A stretch of 48,964 bases of DNA from positions 1 to 48,964 of the forward strand of contig JAFGGA010000182.1 in NCBI GenBank assembly GCA_016930835.1, read 5' to 3'. A program made the position numbers and the translations under genes. Shown here in pieces: positions 27,722 to 36,877 of this stretch. The first letter of the stretch is position 1. Each line of letters opens with the position of its first letter. The notes under the pieces are model-generated. The model searched no databases and was not told where the DNA came from. It saw only the letters and a program-made list of their open reading frames with translations. The DNA comes from Deltaproteobacteria bacterium. Lineage in GTDB: Bacteria; Desulfobacterota; DSM-4660; Desulfatiglandales; HGW-15.

Positions 27722-29080
27722 ATGTCACCCGAACTGATTCTCATCAATCCCTGGATCTATGATTTTGCGGCCTATGATCTCTGGTCTAAGCCCCTAGGAC
27801 TTCTTTACATTGCGGGCTACCTGAAAAGATGCGGATATCAAGTCCACTTGATCGACTGTTTGGATGTGTACCATCCGGGGATGAAAAGTCCATCCCAAAA
27901 GCCCTTTCCTACCCGCCGCGTATATGGGACAGGCAAATTTTGGCGGGAAAGGACGGTAAAACCCCTCCCTTTTCAGGCTATTCCCAGAACCTATAGCCGA
28001 TATGGCATCTCAAGACAACTTTTTATCAATGAACTTCAAAAAATCCAAAATCCAGCCGCCATCCTCCTGACTTCCCTTATGACCTATTGGTATCCCGGCC
28101 TAAAGGAGGCCATCTCATTGGCCAAGAAAATTCACCCGGGGGTACCGGTTTTGGCGGGGGGAATATATACGAGGCTTTGCACGGAACATGCCCAGCGCTG
28201 TTTGGGTGCCGACCGTATTGTGACGGATCTGGATCTTAACAACCTTGGGTCTCTTCTGGATATCTTAAAGGAGTATGGTGTTCCGCTTTCGAAGAATGAG
28301 GACGTGAAAAATGACCTCCCCTACCCCGCCTTTGATATGCTATCCCATATCGATTATATTTGTATCGCTACATCCATTGGGTGTCCTTATCATTGCCAAT
28401 ACTGCGCGAGTCGATATTTGAACCCGTCTTTCATCAAACGCGATCCCGTCCATGTCCTTGATGAAATCCTTTACTGGCATAAAGATTTTGGCATCCAAGA
28501 CATAGCCTTTTACGATGATGCCCTGCTGGTGGATTCCCGAAATCATGTAGGTCTTATACTTGAAGAATTGATCAGGGGAAAAGTCAATATTCGATTTCAC
28601 ACCCCAAACGCACTTCATGTGAAAGAAATATCACCGGAAATGGCAACCTTGCTCAAGCGTTCAGGTTTCCGATCGATCCGTCTGGGTTTGGAGACTTCCA
28701 ATATCAAAGAACATGATGATCTGGATCACAAGCTGTCCGAGGGTGATTTTGAAAGGGCCGTAAAAAATCTTCAAAAGGCTGGGTTTATAAAAAAAGATAT
28801 AGGGACTTACATCCTTATGGGCCTTCCGGGACAATCCGTGGAGTCCGTGGCCGAAACCATTTCATTCGTGGGTCGAGTTGGAGCTGTCCCCTACTTGGCG
28901 GAATACTCGCCCATACCCCATACCCCTCTATGGGACAAGGCCTGCGCCTATTCACCTTATGACCTTGAATCAGAACCCCTTTTTCATAACAATACGATTT
29001 TCCCTTGTTGGGATGAGGAAAAAAAGGAAAAGGTACCCGGCTTAAAAAAGTTAGCCATGGAAATACGGCAAAGTGATTAA
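27722..29080 (+). CDS. B12-binding-domain radical SAM protein
   Basis: The 452-residue product has an N-terminal cobalamin-binding type domain ('ELILINPW', 'KPLGLLYIAGYLKRCGYQVHLIDCLD', 'VPVLAGGIYTRL') and a radical SAM domain with the cluster motif CPYHCQYC (CxxxCxxC). It also has 'IAFYDDALLV', 'FHTPNALHV', 'GFRSIRLGLETS' and 'TYILMGLPGQSVESV', which are typical of this class. The fold is clear but the substrate is not. Methylation or a related reaction on a lipid, cofactor or peptide is possible. No partner gene sits beside it, and it begins 130 bp from the dtd start with no obvious operon. Confidence 0.9.
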   Translation: MSPELILINPWIYDFAAYDLWSKPLGLLYIAGYLKRCGYQVHLIDCLDVYHPGMKSPSQKPFPTRRVYGTGKFWRERTVKPLPFQAIPRTYSRYGISRQLFINELQKIQNPAAILLTSLMTYWYPGLKEAISLAKKIHPGVPVLAGGIYTRLCTEHAQRCLGADRIVTDLDLNNLGSLLDILKEYGVPLSKNEDVKNDLPYPAFDMLSHIDYICIATSIGCPYHCQYCASRYLNPSFIKRDPVHVLDEILYWHKDFGIQDIAFYDDALLVDSRNHVGLILEELIRGKVNIRFHTPNALHVKEISPEMATLLKRSGFRSIRLGLETSNIKEHDDLDHKLSEGDFERAVKNLQKAGFIKKDIGTYILMGLPGQSVESVAETISFVGRVGAVPYLAEYSPIPHTPLWDKACAYSPYDLESEPLFHNNTIFPCWDEEKKEKVPGLKKLAMEIRQSD

Positions 29081-29185
29081 CCGTGGATGCATACAGACGA
29101 TCACACACCATTTTGAAAAAGCGAAAAATGGAAGAGGAACAATGATTATTCTAAATCAGTCAAAATGGCCTATCATCGTCCGTGC

Positions 29186-29227
29186 GGGCTTGCCCCCCAT
29201 AGTCTTGGTGAAGACGGGCCTGCCCCC
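29186..29227. repeat. Short GGGC-nn-GCCC repeat pair
   Basis: GGGCTTGCCCCC (29186-29197) and GGGCCTGCCCCC (29216-29227) are near-identical direct copies 30 bases apart in the gap between two convergent genes. Each can also fold on itself. It may help end transcription or be a decayed intergenic repeat. Confidence 0.4.
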
Positions 29228-29257
29228 TCGAACCTCACGCTAAGATGGACCCTTTGC

Positions 29258-30010
29258 CTAATCCCTTTTATTCATCACACTGGCGGCGTATCCCGCTCCA
29301 AAACCATTATCGATATTCACTACAGTAACGCCTGAGGCACAAGAGTTCAACATCCCCAGCAATGCTGCAACCCCGCCGAAACTGGCCCCATATCCCACGC
29401 TGGTCGGCACCGCGATCACGGGTTTGTCCACAAGACCGCCCACTACACTGGGAAGGGCGCCTTCCATACCCGCCACCACGATAATAACCGATGCTTTCTG
29501 TAGACTTTCTTGGCGGCCCAATAACCGGTGAAGTCCGGCTACTCCCACGTCATAGATCGTCTCTACCTCATTTCCCATGAATCGGGCGGTAATGGCGGCC
29601 TCTTCCGCGACAGGGACATCCGACGTCCCTGCACACATGACCAGAATCACACCTCTACCTGTCTGCTTGACCGGCTTATGGCTCAAGGTAAGGATTTTTG
29701 CTTTTTTGTGGTATTCGCTTTCCGGATATTTTTTTAGGATCGCATCCGCCTTTTCTGAAGAAATACGGGTCACTATGATATTATCATCCTGGCTAACCAT
29801 GGATTCCATGATGGATAGGATATCCTCAATCGCTTTTCCCTCCCCGAATATCACCTCGGAAAGGCCTTTTCTAAGACTACGATGATGGTCTACACAGGCA
29901 ACACCAATATCTTCAAATGGGAGATATTTCAACTTTTCAATAACATCATCTATCGATACGGTCCCTTTGGCCAACTGTGCTAAGAGGTCCCGAACATCCT
30001 CTCTATCCAA
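29258..30010 (-). CDS. larB: Nickel-pincer cofactor biosynthesis protein LarB
   Basis: LarB carboxylates and hydrolyses nicotinic acid adenine dinucleotide in the first step of making the nickel-pincer nucleotide used by lactate racemase. The 250-residue product has the family N-terminal 'DREDVRDLLAQLAKGTVSIDDVIEKLKYLPFEDIGVACVDHHRSLRKGLSEVIFGEGK' and a C-terminal PurE-like domain ('VMCAGTSDVPVAEEAAITARFMG', 'AVPTSVGYGASFGGVAALLGMLNSCASGVTVVNIDNGFGAGYAA'). The cysteine in SCASG matches the one known to attach to the substrate ring. The start is TTG with a GGAGAGAAGGA site ahead. larC and larE are not nearby. Confidence 0.95.
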   Translation of the reverse strand: MDREDVRDLLAQLAKGTVSIDDVIEKLKYLPFEDIGVACVDHHRSLRKGLSEVIFGEGKAIEDILSIMESMVSQDDNIIVTRISSEKADAILKKYPESEYHKKAKILTLSHKPVKQTGRGVILVMCAGTSDVPVAEEAAITARFMGNEVETIYDVGVAGLHRLLGRQESLQKASVIIVVAGMEGALPSVVGGLVDKPVIAVPTSVGYGASFGGVAALLGMLNSCASGVTVVNIDNGFGAGYAASVMNKRD

Positions 30011-30023
30011 GATCCTTCTCTCC

Positions 30024-30506
30024 TTAACCGCGGAGCATCTTTGTGATTTCCGCGACCCGTCTCCCGAGTTTCACACCGTTTGCCACCGCTTTTTTATCCG
30101 GTGCTCCGATACATGCCGTACCGTAATGCCCGGTGGCAGACATGGGATCTCCCACAATGATCATTCCATAGATCAAAAAGGCCTGGATAATGGACATCAT
30201 GGTGGTTTCTTTACCGCCGCTTGCATCACCCGATGTGGCAAAAGCCGCCCCGATCTTTCCCTCCATCTGCCTCCGGACACCGATAAAATCATCCATAACC
30301 TTCTTCAGCTCGGCCGCCATGGTTCCGAAATAGACTGGCGAGCCCGCAATAATCCCATCGGAAGCAAGGAAATCATCGGGAGTCACCTCATCCGTCTTCT
30401 TAAGGAGGGCCGTTATGCCCTCCACCTCATTCACCCCCTTGGCAATGGCCTCAGCCAGCCCCCGGGTGTTACCTCCCTTTGAATAATATAAGACCAATAC
30501 CTGCAC
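30024..30506 (-). CDS. Flavodoxin-like / WrbA-type NAD(P)H oxidoreductase
   Basis: The 160-residue product has a flavodoxin fold: the FMN phosphate loop 'VLYYSKGGNTRGLAEAIAKGV', 'DGIIAGSPVYFGTMAAELKKVMDDF', and 'KIGAAFATSGDASGGKETTMMSII', which is typical of WrbA-type proteins. The C-terminal 'ATGHYGTACIGAPDKKAV' resembles that group too. It would bind FMN and pass electrons from NAD(P)H to quinones or other acceptors; the true partner is unknown. It lies 13 bp before larB on the minus strand and 12 bp after a helical hypothetical gene, so the three likely form one unit. Confidence 0.9.
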   Translation of the reverse strand: MQVLVLYYSKGGNTRGLAEAIAKGVNEVEGITALLKKTDEVTPDDFLASDGIIAGSPVYFGTMAAELKKVMDDFIGVRRQMEGKIGAAFATSGDASGGKETTMMSIIQAFLIYGMIIVGDPMSATGHYGTACIGAPDKKAVANGVKLGRRVAEITKMLRG

Positions 30507-30518
30507 GACTCAACTCCT

Positions 30519-30878
30519 TTACAATAGGCCTTTATCCCTTAATAACAACATGGATTGCTGACCGATGTTCGTAACAAAACTCAGGGCCCTGGAGAGGTGA
30601 TTGACGGCCTCCTCTCCAACACCTGAATCGATCATCATGATGGACTTTTCAATTTGAGAGGCTATCCCCTTCCATCTGTCATCACCGGAAACCACCTCTG
30701 CCAATTTAACCTCTTGGATAATCATATTGATTAGGGTGGTGACAATCCTTTCGGCCCCTTTTCTCTCGGCGCCGGGCAACCCGTGTAAAAGGCTCAACGA
30801 CTGGGACGCCCAGATAATGCCTGTTTTTACCTTTTCACTTTGCGAAAAAGCCATAATCGCCTTATCAACTGTTTCCAT
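30519..30878 (-). CDS. Hypothetical all-helical protein
   Basis: The 119-residue product is not a family I recognise. It looks all alpha-helical, with 'VKTGIIWASQSLSLLHGLPGAERKGAERIVTTLINMI' and 'HLSRALSFVTNIGQQSMLLLRDKGLL', and has no membrane helix, cysteine or signal peptide. It is the first gene of a minus-strand trio with a flavodoxin-like gene and larB, so a role near those enzymes is possible but untested. The 251-bp gap upstream (30879-31129) is AT-rich, lies between this gene and the glycan locus, and should hold divergent promoters, though I see no strong consensus. Confidence 0.75.
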   Translation of the reverse strand: METVDKAIMAFSQSEKVKTGIIWASQSLSLLHGLPGAERKGAERIVTTLINMIIQEVKLAEVVSGDDRWKGIASQIEKSIMMIDSGVGEEAVNHLSRALSFVTNIGQQSMLLLRDKGLL

Positions 30879-31129
30879 ATTTATCCCCTATTTCAAGCAA
30901 ATTAAACATTTTTCCGATAATGATGTAATGAGATTTTTTCCCATGATGAACCGCCCATGATTGACAATTTACACATTTTAACCTAAAATACAACAATTTT
31001 AATTCAATATTTCCAAATTTAATGTCTCGAATTTAAAACATTTTTATGCAATCGTCACGGACCCGATATCCTTAAAATCTCTTGCATACATAATAAATAT
31101 TAGACTTTTAGACCCCAGATAAATGGATT

Positions 31130-32632
31130 ATGCCCAAAGATAAAATAAACCAGCCCCAAAACGATGTTAGCCACACGCTAAACAATCATGAATCCATTTC
31201 TAGGAAGGTTATTCGAGGAGGGATTTGGGTCTTTTCATTAAGGATTGTAAATCGGGGCTTAGGTTTCATAAGAACCGTTATTCTTGCCCGCTTGCTTGCA
31301 CCTGAAGATTTCGGTCTATTTGGAATCGCGATGCTTTCTATTTCAACGCTCGAAACTTTTTCTCAGACGGGCTTTCAATTGGCATTAATCCAAAAAAAAG
31401 AAAACGTAAAATCGTATCTGGATACAGCATGGTCGGTTTCAGTGATTCGAGGATTGATTCTATTTCTAATACTTTTTCTTTCCGCCCCACTAATCGCTCT
31501 TTTCTTTGACTCACCCCAAGCCACCTTAATGATAAGATTCATAGCTCTTTCAACGCTCTTCTCGGGATTAAAGAATATTGGAATCCTTTATTTTCAGAAG
31601 GAATTGGAATTCAACAAACAATTTAAATATGAATTCTTCGCCATAATAGTTGATCTAATGGTTTCCATTTCTCTTGCCTTCTTATTAAAAAACGTCTGGG
31701 CCCTTATTTCTGGATGGATTTCTGCAAATATTGTACGGTGTTTTATGTCTTACATGATTCACCCATATAGACCTAAATTTGACCTCAAGTGTAAAGAATT
31801 CCACGAACTATATAATTTTGGCAAATGGATCATTAGCGCAGAGATAATTATCTTTTTAATCACTAAAGGGGATGATATTCTCGTCGGCAAGATGCTCGGC
31901 GTAACAGCATTGGGATTTTATCAAATGGCTTACTTATTCTCCAACCTTCCAGCGACAGAGATAACACATATTATTTCTCGTGTTACGTTCCCTGCTTATT
32001 CAAAGTTCCAAGACGATCTGTTAAAACTAAAAGAAGCTTATCTTAAAGTGATAAAGTTGACTGCTTTTATTTCAATTCCCTTATCTGGATTTATTTTTAT
32101 TTTTTCACAAGATTTTACAAGTCTTTTTCTCGGGTCGAAATGGTTACCGTTCCTCCCTGCCTTAAAAATATTATGCATATTTGGTGCTACGAGAGCGCTT
32201 AACGCTACAACAGGTCCAATTTTTTATGCTATGGGAAAGCCAGAAATTTTGACAAAAATATCGACTGTCCAATTAATTATTTTGATGCTGATCATATATC
32301 CGCTTACTAATATATATAAATTGATTGGTGTTTCTTTTGCTGTAACATTTTCCAATTTAATCTGTTCCTATCTTTCATTTAAAAATATCACTTATATGAC
32401 GAATATAACGATTAGCCGAATCAGTAAAATTGTTTTGATACCTACCTTAATTACTTGCATAATAATGGGAGCGGTTTATAGTCTTAAAACAATTCTGGCG
32501 AGCCATTTTTCTCTTTTTTTTAATTTTTCTTTTTCATTAATTTTTGGCTTAAGTATTTATTTATTTTTTGTGATTTATTTAAGCTCCGGATCGCAAACAT
32601 TTATGGCTTTCAAGGAATTTTTCAGGAAGTAA
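31130..32632 (+). CDS. Wzx-type polysaccharide flippase (MOP family)
   Basis: The 500-residue product should flip undecaprenyl-linked sugar repeat units across the inner membrane. It has about 12-14 membrane helices and the PST/WzxC-type N-terminal region 'SRKVIRGGIWVFSLRIVNRGLGFIRTVILARLLAPEDFGLFGIAMLSI'. Further marks are 'FSQTGFQLALIQKKE', 'KFDLKCKEFHELYNFGKWI', 'GKMLGVTALGFYQMAYLFSNLP' and 'RVTFPAYSKFQDD'. It opens the glycan locus and is clearly AT-rich; one 60-base line inside it (32281-32340) has 17 G or C bases. The ribosome-binding site is weak. Its sugar specificity cannot be read from sequence. Confidence 0.92.
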   Translation: MPKDKINQPQNDVSHTLNNHESISRKVIRGGIWVFSLRIVNRGLGFIRTVILARLLAPEDFGLFGIAMLSISTLETFSQTGFQLALIQKKENVKSYLDTAWSVSVIRGLILFLILFLSAPLIALFFDSPQATLMIRFIALSTLFSGLKNIGILYFQKELEFNKQFKYEFFAIIVDLMVSISLAFLLKNVWALISGWISANIVRCFMSYMIHPYRPKFDLKCKEFHELYNFGKWIISAEIIIFLITKGDDILVGKMLGVTALGFYQMAYLFSNLPATEITHIISRVTFPAYSKFQDDLLKLKEAYLKVIKLTAFISIPLSGFIFIFSQDFTSLFLGSKWLPFLPALKILCIFGATRALNATTGPIFYAMGKPEILTKISTVQLIILMLIIYPLTNIYKLIGVSFAVTFSNLICSYLSFKNITYMTNITISRISKIVLIPTLITCIIMGAVYSLKTILASHFSLFFNFSFSLIFGLSIYLFFVIYLSSGSQTFMAFKEFFRK

Positions 32633-32689
32633 TACATAAAAGATCAACGCGACAATATCTATCTTTTTATTTATTTTATACGGAGAAAT

Positions 32690-33937
32690 ATGAAGATTGC
32701 ATTTATCGTCAATTCATTTCCGGAATTATCAGAGACTTTTATCCTTGACCAAATTACAGCCCTTATGAAACTTGGGCATAAGATAGATGTTTACTCGAAA
32801 ATCAGGCCTAAACCGAAAAAAATCCATCCTGATGTAATTCGCTATAATCTTTTAGATCATACCTATTATCTAAAATCAATGCCGACTAAAAAATTAGTTA
32901 GGCTATTGGGATTCATTTTTCTCTTTTTTATCAATCTTCTTAAAAAACCGATAATCACCTTACGCTCAATAAATTTTATTCAGTTTGGCAATGAAGCTTT
33001 ATCTCTTAATCTTTTTTACATCGCGTTATCGTTTTCGACAAAAAAAAATTATGATATCATACATTGTCATTTTGGACTAAATGGCATTACTGGTGCTCTG
33101 TTAACTAAACTTGGTGTTCTGACCGGTAAATTAGTAACATCGTTTCATGGATATGATGCTAATGCGATATCTCAAGAGGATTTCTATACATTTTTATTCA
33201 AACGCGGAGATGTATTTACCGCAAATAGTAATTTCACAAAGGAAAAATTAATAAAGCTTGGGACAGATTCAAAAAAAATCCACATTCTACCGGAAGGATT
33301 TTATATTAATAAATTTTCATTTCGAGAAAAAAAAATCTATGAAGGGGGGAAAATTGTTATTTTATCAATATGCCGTCTCGTTGAAAAAAAAGGACTTGAG
33401 TATTCTATTCGGGCTATAGCAAATGTAATTCCAATGCATTTAGATTATGAAATAGAATATCGTATTGTTGGTGATGGACCTCTTAGAGAAACACTTCATT
33501 GTTTAATCACCGAATTAAAGATGAATCATTGGATTAAATTGCTGGGATGGTGCGATGAAAAAGAAATTCGAAAGCATTATGAAGATGCCCACATTTTCAT
33601 GCTTTCAAGTGTTACTGCCGAAAATGGCGATCAAGAGGGCCAAGCCCTGGTCCTGCAAGAAGCACAGGCAAGCGGACTTCCTGTGATTTCGACGATACAC
33701 AATGGCATTCCAGAAGGTGTTTTAGATGGAAAATCTGGTTTTTTAGTCCCTGAGAAAGATATCAAGGCTCTCACTGAAAAATTGTCTTTTTTGATCAAAA
33801 ATCACGATTTATGGCCAGTGATGGGAAGAGCTGGTCGGAACTTTGTCGAACAGCGTTATGATATAAATAAACTTTCTTTACAATTAGTCAAAATATATGA
33901 ATATTTATTGACACAGAACGTTTTGGAACAAAAGTAA
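32690..33937 (+). CDS. Glycosyltransferase family 4 (first)
   Basis: The 415-residue product has the two-domain GT-B fold. The N-terminal domain starts 'KIAFIVNSFPELSETFILDQI', the central part has 'IIHCHFGLNGITGALLTKLG' and 'SFHGYDAN', and the C-terminal domain has 'ILSICRLVEKKGLEYSIRAI', 'YRIVGDGPLRETL' and 'EGQALVLQEAQASGLPVIST', which carries the E-x7-E motif of family 4. It would add one sugar from a nucleotide donor. A GGAGA ribosome-binding site is present. It follows the flippase by 57 bp, and the next 223 bp hold no convincing gene. Confidence 0.93.
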   Translation: MKIAFIVNSFPELSETFILDQITALMKLGHKIDVYSKIRPKPKKIHPDVIRYNLLDHTYYLKSMPTKKLVRLLGFIFLFFINLLKKPIITLRSINFIQFGNEALSLNLFYIALSFSTKKNYDIIHCHFGLNGITGALLTKLGVLTGKLVTSFHGYDANAISQEDFYTFLFKRGDVFTANSNFTKEKLIKLGTDSKKIHILPEGFYINKFSFREKKIYEGGKIVILSICRLVEKKGLEYSIRAIANVIPMHLDYEIEYRIVGDGPLRETLHCLITELKMNHWIKLLGWCDEKEIRKHYEDAHIFMLSSVTAENGDQEGQALVLQEAQASGLPVISTIHNGIPEGVLDGKSGFLVPEKDIKALTEKLSFLIKNHDLWPVMGRAGRNFVEQRYDINKLSLQLVKIYEYLLTQNVLEQK

Positions 33938-34160
33938 AGAATATTATTTATCCTGTTTATCTGAAAGCGGTTTTGCGGATACGGGGATCTTAACATATCA
34001 AAAAGACGAACTTTCAATTTTTCCTATTATTGACGTTATGTCAAATCAACAACTTAAACAAATAATAAGATCGTATTTCATGAATTTTCGAAACCAACGA
34101 TTTTTAATATGATTTTAAAATGACGCTACATTAAAATTCATTTTTATATACCATAATCTC

Positions 34161-35174
34161 ATGATAAAAATAGATCAGATATGGCAATGTCCGTTATGCA
34201 ATGGAAAATTAACCGTTGATAACGAAACAAATTTTTGTTGTATTCAATGCAAATCGATATACCCTGCAATTCATAATATTCCTGATTTTCGAACTACTCC
34301 ATGGACTGCGGCGAAAAAGGATCGCTTTAAAGAAATAAATCGAATTCAAACGCTTATCTCTCGTTTTCATTCATGTTCCTATAATGAATTAGTTGAAATC
34401 CACTTGTCTATGATTGATGGAAGGCCTGGAATCCTGGGCGATTTAGATCGCCGGCTCCGTCTATCCGCAATTCAAAGAGGAAAAAACAAATTTGAACAAC
34501 TACAATCCTTATTAACCTCCTGTAATGTTCAAAATCTTCTTAATGGAATTATCCTTGAAATTGGATCTGGTACTGGTGACATGCTTCCCCATATTTCGAA
34601 GAACGCATCTTTTGTTATAGCGATTGACGTATCCATGGATCTTTTAATTTTAGCCCAAAAACTCATTATTTCCCAAGGGCTAACGAATATCGTTCTTGCA
34701 TGTGCAAGTGCTGACAGACTCCCCATTATTTCAGACAAAATTGATTTTCTCTATGCTAGTCATGTTATTGAACATCTTACCGACCAAAAAATGAGTGTGA
34801 AGCAATTTCATCGTGTTCTAAAAAGAGATGGAACGATTTTTTTTGATTCACCAAACCGCTTTTCAATTTCCTATGAACCACATGTCCAGTTGTTAGGAGT
34901 AGGATATTTACCTCGTTTTTTGATGAACTCTTATGTTCGCCTAATGAGAAAGATACCCTATTCCAACAAACGGCTCCTTTCCTATTTTGAACTTCGCCGA
35001 TTGCTTCGTCGAAAAATCTGGCGATACAATATTTATCGTCACGAGGTTCATATAAAATTTAATTATGCATCATTGAAAAATCGGATTTATAGGGTTTTAA
35101 TAAAATGTATTCCAGGAATCATTCAAAAATATATATTTTCTGAAACATTTTTTGTGTTAGCACAAAAAAAATAA
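34161..35174 (+). CDS. SAM-dependent methyltransferase with zinc-ribbon N terminus
   Basis: The 337-residue product begins with a Trm112-like, four-cysteine motif ('CPLCNG' ... 'CCIQCKSIYP', residues 10-35). A class I methyltransferase fold follows, with motif I 'ILEIGSGTGDMLPHI', an acidic 'IAIDVSMDLLILA' and 'IDFLYASHVIEHLTDQKMSVKQFHRVLKRDGTIFFDSPNRF'. The last 90 residues are basic. It probably methylates a sugar or lipid intermediate of the glycan. It lies one base before the next gene's ATG (stop ending 35174, ATG at 35176). Confidence 0.88.
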   Translation: MIKIDQIWQCPLCNGKLTVDNETNFCCIQCKSIYPAIHNIPDFRTTPWTAAKKDRFKEINRIQTLISRFHSCSYNELVEIHLSMIDGRPGILGDLDRRLRLSAIQRGKNKFEQLQSLLTSCNVQNLLNGIILEIGSGTGDMLPHISKNASFVIAIDVSMDLLILAQKLIISQGLTNIVLACASADRLPIISDKIDFLYASHVIEHLTDQKMSVKQFHRVLKRDGTIFFDSPNRFSISYEPHVQLLGVGYLPRFLMNSYVRLMRKIPYSNKRLLSYFELRRLLRRKIWRYNIYRHEVHIKFNYASLKNRIYRVLIKCIPGIIQKYIFSETFFVLAQKK

Positions 35175-35175
35175 T

Positions 35176-36168
35176 ATGATAGCAAAGAATTTTTCAAATA
35201 TCAGCGCTAAAATTTCATACAGCATCATTGTGCCCACGCATAATACAGCAAATACTTTGGATTATTGCCTTAAGGAATTGGTTAAACAAGAGATCCAAAA
35301 TGGTTTATATGAGATTATCGTCGTTGATGACGGCTCTATTGATAATAGTCTGACAATTGCCAAACATTACCCGGTAAAAATTCTAGAAAACGTTACTCAA
35401 CGCGGTGCATATGCCTCAAGAAATATTGGGATCAGAAATGCCAGCGGAGAGATTCTAATATTCATCGATGCGACATGCTATCCTGAACATGATTGGCTTT
35501 CCAAACTGATAAATGGCTTTACTCATGAAGATATAGGGTGCGTTGCGGGTCAAATACTTTCAGCCGTGCCAGCGACAATCGCGCAACATTTTTCTAAAGA
35601 CAAGGATACTCATAATATGAATAGGTTCTTCAAAAAGGAGACACCATTTTTTGCTGGTGGTAATGTGGCCATAAAACGGGACGTTTTTAAAAGAATTGGG
35701 CTTTTTGATGAATCATTAAAATCCGGCGGTGATGGTGATTTTTCACTCCGTATCAACCTCGATAAAAAATATCGTATCGTATACCAACCCAGTGCGTGTG
35801 TCTATTATCATCATCGTGAATATATTTCATCGCTTTTCAAACAAGCATATAAATATGGTACTGGAATAGCCCAATTTAGATTGAATTATCAACACTATTT
35901 CGATTCAAAAAAAAATATTTCTTTATTGCCCAATATAATGAATTTATTAAAACAAATCATGGGATTTTTATTAGTACCCTGGAAAATAGCAGCTGGCTAT
36001 CGAATATTTAAAGATGTATCAAAGGCCTTCATATATCCATTTATTGACAAAGTGCATACGATATTTTTCCACTCTGGAATTATTATCGGTCTTATCAAAT
36101 ATCGTAATTACAAAAGACTTTCAATTCCAAAACTCAATGACTATCATCAAAACAATCAAAATCTATAG
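35176..36168 (+). CDS. Glycosyltransferase family 2 (first)
   Basis: The 330-residue product has the GT-A fold: 'YSIIVPTHNTANTLDYCLKELVKQE', the strand 'YEIIVVDDGSIDNSLTIAKHY' with the DDG donor-binding residues, 'NIGIRNASGEILIFIDATCYPEHDWL' in the place of the usual DxD, and 'FFAGGNVAIKRDVFKRIGLFDESLKSGGDGDFSLRI' with the catalytic ED-like pocket. Two hydrophobic stretches near 260-310 may touch the membrane. It follows the methyltransferase by one base, so the two are co-transcribed. The 154-bp gap to the next gene holds nothing recognised. Confidence 0.92.
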   Translation: MIAKNFSNISAKISYSIIVPTHNTANTLDYCLKELVKQEIQNGLYEIIVVDDGSIDNSLTIAKHYPVKILENVTQRGAYASRNIGIRNASGEILIFIDATCYPEHDWLSKLINGFTHEDIGCVAGQILSAVPATIAQHFSKDKDTHNMNRFFKKETPFFAGGNVAIKRDVFKRIGLFDESLKSGGDGDFSLRINLDKKYRIVYQPSACVYYHHREYISSLFKQAYKYGTGIAQFRLNYQHYFDSKKNISLLPNIMNLLKQIMGFLLVPWKIAAGYRIFKDVSKAFIYPFIDKVHTIFFHSGIIIGLIKYRNYKRLSIPKLNDYHQNNQNL

Positions 36169-36322
36169 GGACAATGTATCTAATTGATCAAAAGGAAATA
36201 ACCAGTTCAATCATTTTTTCAGCTTTTATGAACAGACCGTGTGATAATCATAGAATTCAACGGCTTATTTGATTTAACTGCAAAGCCTTTTACCTTACGA
36301 CCAATACTTAAATGATAAATTC

Positions 36323-36877
36323 ATGAAAAGTATCTTAAAATTTTTACGTTTCATCCGTATTGGAATATACCAATGGCGTTTAAAAATTCATCAGAACAGC
36401 TTACTACATCAAATTCAAGGTGGAATATCTTTACGCCTTGATGGATTCTGTAAAGTGATTCATCCTGAAAATTTACAGTTGGGGTCATATGTCTATATTG
36501 GCGGAAATGCATATATCAATTGTAAGGGCAATGTAAGTATAGGAGACTATACTATTTTAAGCCGGAATGTTACAATCTATTCCTATGATCATCATTTCAA
36601 GAATCCAGATATGTTGCCATATGATAAAAAGCTTATTCTGAAACCTGTTCGAATTGGCAATTATGTGTGGATCGGAATGAATGTGACTGTCGCACCAGGT
36701 ACTGTTATTGGAAATGGAGCTGTGATAGGCGCTGGGGCTGTTGTAAGCGGTAAAATACCGGAAAACGCAATTGTCGTAAGTGCAAAGCCGCGCATTATCG
36801 GATATCGTAATGCTGAAAACATCAATGCTCTTTTAGATGGTGGTAAATTTTTTAATAAATATTATCTTAATCATTGA
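36323..36877 (+). CDS. Hexapeptide-repeat acyltransferase
   Basis: The 184-residue product has left-handed beta-helix rungs of the LbetaH acetyltransferase family: 'LGSYVYIGGNAYINCKGNVSIGDYTILSRNVTIYSYDHHF', then 'VRIGNYVWIGMNVTVAPGTVIGNGAVIGAGAVVSGKIPENAIVVSAKPRIIG'. The 'YDHHF' histidine pair is typical of the WcaF/Maa/NodL active site. It would O-acetylate or N-acylate a sugar of the glycan. The N terminus (about 1-30) is basic and may sit on the membrane. The stop overlaps the next gene's assumed TTG start by three bases. Confidence 0.9.
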   Translation: MKSILKFLRFIRIGIYQWRLKIHQNSLLHQIQGGISLRLDGFCKVIHPENLQLGSYVYIGGNAYINCKGNVSIGDYTILSRNVTIYSYDHHFKNPDMLPYDKKLILKPVRIGNYVWIGMNVTVAPGTVIGNGAVIGAGAVVSGKIPENAIVVSAKPRIIGYRNAENINALLDGGKFFNKYYLNH

